In this document: positions 1 through 6,991 of the stretch, one piece after another
How positions within the stretch are numbered: the first letter of the stretch is position 1
How the letters are laid out: each line of letters begins with the position of its first letter
From: Ectocarpus siliculosus
Lineage: Eukaryota > Sar > Phaeophyceae > Ectocarpales > Ectocarpaceae
Reading direction: 5' to 3'
DNA length: 14,064 bases
NCBI GenBank assembly: GCA_000310025.1
Contig: FN649727.1
Span: 1,397,682-1,411,745, forward strand
Position numbers and translations under genes: made by a program
Notes under the pieces: model-generated
Database searches by the model: none
What the model was told of the DNA's origin: nothing
Seen by the model: the letters and a program-made list of their open reading frames with translations, nothing else

Positions 1-805
1 GGCCGGCCTAGCGTTCCATTAGCCCGTGGAGCCCCGATCGCGTCCGGCCTCTGGCAGATCTTGTCCTGACCCCGCCGATCGACGTAGCGCCTGGCACGGT
101 GTCGTTTGGAAGGACTTGCCAAGGACATACGGTGGGGCCAAGAGCATACGCGGTGGACGGCAGGAAGGAACTGGTAGAGGACGGGGGTGAGCAATACCGC
201 AAACAAGTATGGCCCGAGACGCCATGCACCAAGCACAAGGAGGACAATGTTGTGCACGCCAAGAGGTTCGAACGGGAAACTTTGGTGCGACTACGTCGAG
301 CACGTGGGCCGCCCTTCTCTTGCCGTGATATTTCTCACCGTTGGGCTTCCGATTCTCCGCTGAGAAGAGAGCGCCCGCGACAACCTGTGGGCCTATGACC
401 TGCAAGCTTGCACGCCGCAGGGCAACAGGTCGTCCCGGGCGCTCTCTTCTGTGCAGAGAATCGAAAGCCAGAAGGTGCCGAAAAGCACGCGAGGAGGAAG
501 GCGGCGAACACGCTCTCGATGTGCTCGCCCCTCCCTTCGGCCACCCTGACTTGTTGGGGTGCGTGCTTTGTCCTCCTTGTACCTTGCGCATTCCGTCTCG
601 GGCCGTTTTTGATTGCGATATGGCTCCCCCACGCCCCTACTCGTTCCTTCCCGGGCACACTCTTGGCCCCACCGTATGTCCTTGGACAAGTCCTTCGAGG
701 CGAGAGCGTGCCCAGGCGTTACGTGTAACGTCGGGGTCAGGACAAGAGTTGTCAGAGGCCGAACGCGATCGGGGCTCGACGGGCTGGTTGAACGTCAGGC
801 CGGCC
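1..805. mobile_element. Large imperfect palindrome (foldback / MITE-like element)
   Basis: The two halves are reverse complements of each other around a centre near 403-407, where a perfect 12-bp palindrome (401-412) sits. The outer ends match as an aggccggcc-type sequence (1-9 against 797-805). Inside, a 24-bp block at 121-144 is the exact reverse complement of 660-683, and further matching blocks cover most of both arms. By eye the arms are roughly 70-80 % identical with small indels. No transposase motif was recognised. The overlapping ORFs on both strands mirror each other and are explained by the symmetry and high GC. The left boundary may extend outside the window, so no target-site duplication can be tested. 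Because gene 1 lacks a start codon in the window, this element probably lies in an upstream intron of it or in its 5' flank. Confidence 0.75.
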
Positions 806-1047
806 AACGACGTCCGCAAGGGCCAGCGGTAGTAGGGGAAGGTCGAGCGAATCGGCAAGGCTGCGAATTTTGAGTTTCCCTCCTGGTTCTTTCCTCCTCG
901 CCTGCCGGGTGGCTGTCGTGATCGGTCGTTTTTGTCAGAACAGAACGCACCATCGTGTTTGCAAGGTCCGAAAATAACCGCCCTGCCAGGGTCCCGCTGC
1001 CTGCACCTTGTGTGTTTCTATCCGGCCATTCTTTCCCTAAGCCCTAG
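806..1047. other. Unassigned spacer, probable end of an upstream gene-1 intron
   Basis: No ATG occurs on the plus strand here, so the first coding exon of gene 1 is not in this stretch. The right end is pyrimidine-rich and finishes in a CTAG acceptor at 1044-1047. I see no other feature. Confidence 0.4.
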
Positions 1048-1118
1048 TTGGTGACGAGAGCGCCAAGCGCTACGTCGATTTTGTGAAGAAAGGCTCGCCG
1101 AGGCCGAGCTCTCGAGAG
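1048..1118 (+). other. Candidate 5'-most visible exon of gene 1
   Basis: This open segment ends exactly in phase 0 before a GAG|GTTGCG donor and joins in frame to the well-supported exon at 1374. It starts after a CTAG acceptor and needs one base from an upstream exon. Its RYVDFVKKG segment resembles EYTDFIAAG in the exon at 1982-2048, which supports coding. The downstream stretch 1119-1373, though open in the same frame, becomes Cys/Val-rich and GT-repetitive and reads as intron. Confidence 0.5.
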
Positions 1119-4100
1119 GTTGCGGCGCTGCTTGCGCTGTCTACCGTGCTGTTCGTGTGTGTCTTCCGGTGGTTATGCTGGGATTTTGTCGAGCTATCAG
1201 AGTGCAGAATGTGTAAGCGCCTATGCCGTGTTTGCTCGTGTGTGTGTGCCTTTATTGTTAGCATAGACCGCGCTAACGGGCTGAACAATGCGTGTGTGTA
1301 TGTGTGTATGTGTGTGTTTTTTCATCTGGTGGCGCTTTGTGTTGGTGTTCGTTTTTGGTTTCCGGTCTCGCAGGACAAGAACTTCAAGAAGGAGATGAAC
1401 AAGTTGATGGAGAGCGACGAGTGGAAGAACGGTGCCACCGACGCCACAGACTTCCTCCAAGACCCCAAAGCCATGGAAGCCATGGCGAAGAAGGTGCACT
1501 GCATGGACACGACGGGCACGGAATGTTATTTCGACGTATGAATATCATACCACCGCCGGCCGTTGTACCCTCTTCACTTTTTTTTTTTTTTTCTCTTATT
1601 TTCTGCGTGTGCTGTCTTTTCTTTTTTTTTCTTTTTTCTGGTGTGGAGAACGAATGAGCGTTAGGAGAGGGTAGGGTGTCAGTGGCATGAGTAGTTTCTT
1701 GTCGCGGTGGTCTACCTACCGCGACTGCCGTCCGTGTTGCTTTTTCCTTGGCGGGACCGGTGGCCTTGGTGCCGCCGTTCTTGTTAAGGTCTACCCCGTT
1801 TGTCGTGCGCACACCTCAGCCTCTATCTCCCGTGAAATATCCGCGAACGGGGAGCCGCACACACACCGGCCGGCGTTTTTTCTGTTACTCCTTTTTGTGA
1901 TTGTTAATCTTTTTCGCTGCGTAATGCGCGGCGTTTTTCGTTTTTCTTTTTTTTCTTTTTGCTGTCCCGTGATGTCGGCAGACGAAAGAATACACCGACT
2001 TCATCGCTGCCGGCCCCGGGAAGGACGGCAAGAGGGACGCTGCGATGGGTAAGCAAAGCAAAAGCAAGCCCAGCCTGGGCCACACCGACTCGGTGTGCGG
2101 TGTCGTGTGTCGTTCTCTGCTGCTGCTGCTGCTGTACTGCCGCCGCCGCTGCTGATCTCAAAGATACCACCGAATTAGTTGAGGTACATGCCTGTGCGAC
2201 GAGTAATGTATAGACGCGTTGTTGGCACGTGGCAAAGAACCAACGGCGGAGCCCCCCCCCCCCCTCCCCCCATCTACGCCCAAACACACCTGCACGTGTA
2301 AGAGGGCAGCGTCCCCGCTGATTGCCTGAGAGTATACTGAAGCGTGAGAAAACGCAATACGTCGACAGCACCGATTTTTTTGGTCATTTCGTTTATTTGC
2401 TGCCAGTTTTGAGCAACAGCACGTTTGTGACAGCCCACACGTCCGGATTCGTAGCACGCTCTCGAGACAGACATGGTCCTCTTAGCGGGGCACTGCCGTG
2501 AAGTAGATATAATAGGGGGGATGCGGCCGAATACGCGAAACCACGGACCCCCCTGAATGTTTTCTTTTGCGAGTTTAAGTCGCGAGATGCGGTGGCGGTA
2601 TGGACGCTGCGGTTCGGAAAGGCACCAGGCATTGAGTGATACCTTGTATATTTTTTTCGTTGGGGTAGGGCGGGAGCAAAAAGTGTCTTGGGGGTAATTT
2701 ACGATGGAGCGTGACGTCACTCTGCTCAAGTCCGTCTTGGCTCCGTCGCCAGCGAGTAACAGCTGAAAGCGACTGGAGACCCAGTGTGCGCAGCTGAGTT
2801 GGATCCCTGCTAGTTTGGAGTGCGCACGTTGCTCAATGTTCGTCCTGCTTGCGTTTTTTTTTGTGTGGAAGGTTCGTCCTACATGTGTTGAGCGGTTTCT
2901 GACGAGTCTGTCTTTGTGCTTACCGCTCTCAAACAACGAAGGCCTCAACGCGGCGTCAGCGTCGATGATGGACCCTAACTTCATGAAGGACGCCATGGAG
3001 ATGATGCAGGACCCCGCTGTCATGAAGCAGGTGAGCGAAGAGACCTGTTTTTTTTGTTTTTTTTTTAATGAAGGTTTTCTAGGGTTAAGCTAGCCTGTGA
3101 CCACGAGAATCGACCGCGTCAAGTGTTAGATCAGTACGGACAGAGGGGCGTACTGGATGGAGACATCGGAATGACTTGTTGTTGTTGTAGTTGTGAAGAC
3201 AACACGCACCATACGTAGCAGGGCTGCGATTTGGAGCAACGGGATCCACGGTATATCCGTGGCCTATTATTGTCACTCCGGTTGCCGTTGCTGCCGCGTA
3301 TTTGTAGTGTAGCGGGGAGCCAATGAGATGGGACCAGTTCCTCCACGAAACGCTAGAGCTGCGGAGCCATCCCCGAGGAATGCCGGCCTGGGTGGCTAGC
3401 ATATGCTTAACGGGTTCCGGTGGCAGTTTGGCTTGGTTGTGATTCCACTCACGTGGAGAGATGAGGCTGGGAACTCGTGGGGCGAGGTTCCTTAGAAAAA
3501 CAGTAGATGGCCTTCTCGAGAATATTGGTGTTGGTTTTAGTACGGGGTGCGGCATAGGGTTGAGGATAAGGATTCGAACCCCCCCCCTCTCTACTTCACG
3601 GAGGCGGTCCCTTAGGAAAGGGCATTCCAGAACCAGGGCTAGCTTTCGGATGGTTCGCGTGGCCAGCGCCAACCTCGTCTTGACACGTTTTTTAATTTTT
3701 TCCGTGTCTTTTTTTTGTGTTGTTTTTTTCAACCGCAGGTGGAGGAGACGATGAAGAACCCGGAATTCATGAAGCAGATGAAGGAGGTGATGGACAACCC
3801 GGCCATGAAGGAACAGCTTGCGAAGGTACCTCCCTCATGCACATTGATGGTAGTAGTGCTTACCCCTACCGTATCTCCTACTGTCGTGATGCGGTATGTG
3901 CTCCACACATATGGGCGAATTACCGCCACAGTAAGCCTTGTGTGACGTTGGTAGTTGGCCCCAGTGCTCTCTGCTGCGCTAGGGTTATTGGTTGCTGGAA
4001 TACCATACCAATGCCAATTGATGTTCGTGTTAGGTTACTCTCCCGAGGAGCGAAGTCGGAAATAATAATGGGAAGGAGCCGAATAGCGAGTGTTTTGCGC

Positions 4101-4625
4101 CACTGCGGCACCGGGCACTACGTGGTGCTGTCACCTCAGAACACCAACATGCCAATTGATGTTAGATGTCGTCCCCCAACACACATACCCAAGGGAGCAA
4201 ACGCAGACAAGAATCATCGGAAGAAGCCGCGCCGAAGTAGCGACGATCGTGCGCTACGGCTGCAGCAGGCACTACATGCTGCTCTCACCTGGGCGCACCG
4301 GTCATTTTTGAAAGCTGCGTATTTTTTGTTTGCAGGTACAGGAGAGAACTGGCGTAGAAGCACGTCCGCTCCCGAACCCAGTGAGCCTATGCTAACGGTA
4401 GGATCAGACCTCTGCTGAGCACCTCCCCAATAGCTTTTGTTTCCCCATCTTACCACGTGCGAATCAAGCTATTGATGTCGCTCGACCGTTTTTCTTTTCC
4501 TCTTTCCGGGTGTAAAAAAAAAACAGGCCGGCGCCAACATGGAAGAATTGATGAAGAACCCCGAGCTCATGGCGGAAGCACAGAGGCAGTTGCAGGCCAT
4601 GATGGGGGGTGCGGCGGCGGCGTGA
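1048..4625 (+). CDS. STI1-like Met-rich (D/N)P-repeat protein, 5' partial
   Basis: Seven exons join in frame: 1048-1118, 1374-1493, 1982-2048, 2942-3030, 3739-3825, 4336-4380 and 4527-4625 (stop TGA 4623-4625), giving 191 visible residues. Donors are GTTGCG, GTGCAC, GTAAGC, GTGAGC, GTACCT and GTGAGC; all acceptors end in AG. The visible protein is rich in Met and Lys and carries six copies of a (D/N)P-x-x-M type motif: QDPKAM, MDPNFM, QDPAVM, KNPEFM, DNPAMK and KNPELM. It ends in an Ala tail. This pattern is typical of STI1/DP-type domains of Hop/Sti1, Hip, Tic40 and ubiquilin, which bind chaperones or hydrophobic clients. Two similar YxDFxxxG segments (RYVDFVKKG in the first exon, EYTDFIAAG in the third) suggest an internal repeat. 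No TPR, UBA or targeting peptide is visible because the N terminus is outside. The family is inferred from motif style, and the subcellular site is unknown. Least certain parts are the first exon and the 45-nt exon. Confidence 0.75.
1119..1373 (+). other. Gene 1 intron with GT-rich tract
   Basis: GT..AG intron of 255 bp. It holds a TGTGTG/TATG-type microsatellite around 1290-1320 followed by the T-rich acceptor tract. Nothing else is seen. Confidence 0.5.
1494..1981 (+). other. Gene 1 intron (488 bp), T-rich
   Basis: Bounded by GTGCAC and a GTCGGCAG acceptor. It contains long T and CT runs (about 1577-1640 and 1940-1962) and no recognisable element. Confidence 0.7.
2049..2941 (+). other. Gene 1 intron (893 bp) with CTG and poly-C repeats
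   Basis: The GTAAGC donor is at 2049. The intron holds a short CTG/CCG triplet cluster at about 2116-2155 and a C13-T-C6 run at 2252-2271. A 249-codon minus-strand ORF crosses this intron and the following exon; it has no domain character and is treated as a shadow. No other feature was recognised. Confidence 0.7.
3109..3203 (+). repeat. Dispersed repeat, copy 1 (intronic)
   Basis: It shares its opening ATCGACCGCGTCAAGTGTT, a following AGT-C-GACAGA region and a closing TGTGAAGACAAC with 12223-12307 in gene 3, in the same orientation. Copy lengths are 95 and 85 bp with indels in the middle. It is probably part of a non-autonomous mobile element, and its full extent cannot be set from two copies. 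Confidence 0.65.
3570..3580 (-). other. tRNA-like B-box (possible SINE remnant)
   Basis: On the minus strand this reads GGTTCGAATCC, a perfect match to the conserved T-arm/B-box of tRNA genes. About 75 nt upstream on that strand is a weak A-box-like TAGCCCTGGTTCTGG. The flanks do not fold into a full cloverleaf that I can see: the T stem has only about four pairs including wobbles. A tRNA-derived SINE or chance match is therefore more likely than a working tRNA. Confidence 0.25.
3826..4335 (+). other. Gene 1 intron (510 bp) containing a tandem duplication
   Basis: Donor GTACCT, acceptor TTTGCAG. Most of it is occupied by the degenerate two-unit repeat at 4011-4290. ORFs of up to 233 codons cross it but run through the proven exon boundary and are not supported. 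Confidence 0.6.
4011..4290 (+). repeat. Degenerate tandem duplication, two ~130-140 bp units
   Basis: Unit 1 (4011-4136) and unit 2 (4149-4290) both begin with ATGCCAATTGATGTT. Both end with a GCACTAC-TG-TGCTG-TCACCT-type block preceded by GCCGAA-TAGCGA. The middles differ by indels, so the offset drifts from 138 to about 154 bp. This looks like an old duplication inside the intron, possibly within a mobile element. Confidence 0.6.
4336..4380 (+). other. Candidate 45-nt cassette exon of gene 1
   Basis: A T-rich tract ending TTTGCAG at 4335 precedes 15 open codons (VQERTGVEARPLPNP), followed by a strong GTGAGC donor at 4381. Entry and exit are both phase 0, so the exon can be included or skipped without shifting the frame between 3825 and 4527. 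The encoded piece is a Pro-containing linker between the fifth and sixth (D/N)P motifs. Transcript evidence would decide whether it is constitutive or alternative. Confidence 0.6.
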
Positions 4626-6715
4626 GCTATGCATAGCTAACGGGGAAGAAGCACGCGGGGAGAGAAAGAAGAGAGGACACCTGCTGAAGGAGACGGGCGA
4701 CGGTGTTTTCGCGTGTCCCTTGTGTTGTTGGGCGACGGTCATGTGTTTTCCATGGCGGTCACGGTTTGCCCGCGATTGAGTCGTGCTTTTAGAATCAAGG
4801 CTCACTCTGGTGCCTTGGGTTGGTTTGCTCACACACACGCGCACACACCCCGCGTGCACTGGCAGGACGCACTGGTACAGTTGAAAACTTAGGTAATCGT
4901 TGTGTGGCGTCTCTGTCTGCTCGTCTGTCTCTGTGGTTGGCGCAGCTATCGTAGAACTCAGAGATGGGGCTGTCGTAGACTGGACGACAGCAGTTAGACT
5001 AGCTGTAGACGAAGCAGTACAGGCCAACAAACCGCCTTGTATCCTCTTCTTTTGAGGGGGGAGCCAAGGTCATGTCGGGAGCACGGGTGGCCGTGAATTG
5101 TATCTGTTTTCTATCTGGTCTGGTGTGCGCCATGATCTGGTGTAGCCTTTCTTTCTCGGCGCCTTGCTGCTGCCTCCACTGTGCCTCTCGTTTCGGTATG
5201 CGCGGTATGTGGTTGTTTTGGCCAAGGTATTGCCCAGGCATATTTACAGCATGTGCACGTGAGCATAATCTGCGAATCGATACAGCTTGACCTCGGGGAT
5301 GCGAGGTTCGGGGGTGTGGTGCTTCCGGTTTTTCTTGCTTCGATATTTTTTAGAAGGGAGAGGCAGGTAGCCCATCGCTATGTAGGATGTGAGTGTTGTC
5401 GGAGAAAATCTCGGATCACCTCGGTTGTGTTCCGGTTTTGCCCATTTTGGCGAAGAGGGTGCCATTTTTGAATGAATACCCCGATCCGCAGTGGTCTGGG
5501 TGGCAACGCAGCGTTGTTGCCTCTATAGAGCTTTGATATGATATAGAGTTTTTTTTTGTGAATTCCCTATTTTTTGGGGAGGCCCTGCCCTGTCTAAAGT
5601 GTTCGAGGCCTTGAGAGACCTCGCGCCCACAGGCCTTACGACGTTTGTGTTGCCGAGAGACGGGAGGGACGCTTGATTATCCAGCGTGGCCTGCACACAA
5701 GTCATTGCCGCCCCGAAGGCCCGACGTGCTCGCATCTATCTTTGTCCTGATGCAGCCCCTGTCTCGTAGGAACGCGTGTTTAGCATTGGGGGTCGAAAGA
5801 ACGCTCCAAATGAAGTGGAACAGCCGAACATTGCAAACGCACGAAGCTTGTGCCCACGACGTTCGCCCGCTTTTGGTTGGGTTTTCGTCTGTCGTGTCAC
5901 CCGCGAAGGCCTACAAGTATTTCGTTGAGATCTTTAGCGTTGCCATCACGCCTCTTGTAGTCTTTGAGACCACCTGGACGTCGGATTGTCTTCCGACGAC
6001 AGCCCTCCCTCTCGGCAAGAAAGCTCAAGAGGAGGAACCCTGAACACAAGACCCACAGCAGCGTGAATTATTTTGCATCCGAACGACCAATTGTCGTTCG
6101 GTCTTCTCACGCCAAACACATAGCACGCCACAAACGCCGTACGACACCGTCCAAGATGCCACCCCTCCATGCTATCAATCTCCTACAAACCCTCTGGTTG
6201 CTCAACACTTCCGGATTGGTCCCAAGTTTAACATGGAGTAGATCGTTTGCTCAGACACGCTTTGGCGGAGTAGGCAACCAACCGACCCCGCCCATTTCCG
6301 GGCAACATCTACGGCGAACGAGCATGGAACACGGTACACGAAACCCACAGTCCCCCTTGTAGGACAGCGGCGACAAGCGCACGGGGAGCGAGGTTGCCGG
6401 GTGTTGGCCAACCGAAAGGTGGGGGCAAAAGCGAACCTCCCACTGCTGACGTGTTGTGTTTTTTTGTCTGCGCTTCAAATCAGCGCCCACAGCATTTGTG
6501 CCGTTTACTCCAAGTCCAACCCGTGGTCACACAAAAGGGTCCCGCTCCCTGAGGCCCCCTATCCACCCCTCCTGCGGTGCTTCGCCTTCTAGTTTTAACG
6601 CGACAAGAGTGCAGCACTCTCTTCCCTATGTGTACACACGACCTAGTGCTTTCCACCCAAGCCAGGAGCATGCTCGAGGAAGAAACGACTCTTCGGCCGC
6701 CCAGGCGCGTTTTCT
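4626..6715. other. Convergent intergenic region between genes 1 and 2
   Basis: About 2.1 kb without a supportable gene. The left part presumably carries the gene 1 3' UTR, but no clear plus-strand AATAAA is visible. T-rich stretches lie around 5320-5360 and 5548-5576. ORFs of 60-132 codons occur on both strands (for example 5645-6043 and 5964-6362) but show no domains, no consistent splice sites and no compositional bias. Two nearby hairpins are present: 5979-5998 (7-bp stem, 6-nt loop) and 6079-6101 (9-bp stem, 5-nt loop), the second nested in a weaker outer match gcgtga/tcacgc (6061-6112). Confidence 0.5.
6079..6101. repeat. Small inverted repeat / hairpin
   Basis: CCGAACGAC and GTCGTTCGG are exact reverse complements around a CAATT loop. 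Its role is unknown; it lies between the 3' ends of two convergent genes. Confidence 0.5.
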
Positions 6716-6721
6716 TTTATT
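6716..6721 (-). terminator. Possible poly(A) signal for the CCDC174-like gene
   Basis: The minus strand reads AATAAA here, 271 bp past the TAG stop of gene 2, in an A-rich context. How strictly this lineage uses AATAAA is not certain, so this is only a candidate. Confidence 0.35.
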
Positions 6722-6740
6722 CGCGCGCTCAACGCGAGGC

Positions 6741-6893
6741 GACAGCTCGCATGTCGCCTGATTCTCCAACGGCACCAACCCTGAACCGTACTCATCCCAC
6801 GAAACAAAAAAAAAACAGGAGACGGCTCACATGGCGCCTGATTCTCCAATGACCCCAAGCCCCAACCGTACCCATCCCGCAAAATCAACAGGA
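6741..6893. repeat. Two-copy ~75-80 bp tandem duplication in the gene 2 3' UTR
   Basis: Units at 6741-6820 and 6821-6893 share GAC-GCTC-CATG-CGCC, TGATTCTCCAA, AACCGTAC-CATCCC and an ACAGGA end. Unit 1 carries a longer A run. It lies between the gene 2 stop and the candidate poly(A) signal, so it would be transcribed in the 3' UTR. Confidence 0.7.
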
Positions 6894-6925
6894 GAGAACG
6901 TTGCTGTCTCCTTCCGTCTATTTGC

Positions 6926-6967
6926 TCCTCTCTCTCTCTCCCCCTCCCTCTCTCCCTCTCTCTCTCT
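6926..6967. repeat. (CT)n microsatellite
   Basis: Interrupted CT/CCCT run. In the gene 2 transcript it reads as GA-rich and begins about 25 bp after the stop codon. Confidence 0.8.
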
Positions 6968-6991
6968 ACCGGTAGCACTCGTCGTCTAGAT

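Larger units (their letters stand above)
3031..3738 (+). other. Gene 1 intron (708 bp) carrying repeat-derived sequence
   Basis: Donor GTGAGC, acceptor AACCGCAG after a long T-rich tract. It contains one copy of a dispersed repeat (3109-3203) and a minus-strand tRNA-like B-box (3570-3580), described separately. The middle of the intron is GC-balanced, unlike the T-rich ends, consistent with an inserted element. Confidence 0.7.

Noticed and set aside
19-832. Overlapping ORFs of up to 190 codons at the left edge
   Set aside because: They mirror each other because the region is a palindrome. No transposase or other family was recognised.
1119-1373. Read-through of exon 1048-1118 into the Cys/Val-rich open frame as a membrane segment
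   Set aside because: It becomes a GT microsatellite ending in a T-rich CGCAG acceptor, as expected of an intron.
2274-3023. 249-codon minus-strand ORF
   Set aside because: It overlaps antisense to a well-supported gene 1 exon and its intron; it has no domain pattern.
3540-3640. Complete tRNA gene on the minus strand
   Set aside because: A perfect B-box is present, but no convincing acceptor, D or anticodon stems can be drawn.
3717-4418. 233-codon plus-strand ORF
   Set aside because: It reads the 3739-3825 exon in the wrong frame and runs through intron and the tandem duplication.
5645-6362. Overlapping 132-codon plus-strand ORFs as an extra gene
   Set aside because: No recognisable domain, signal peptide or splice partners; composition does not differ from the surrounding spacer.
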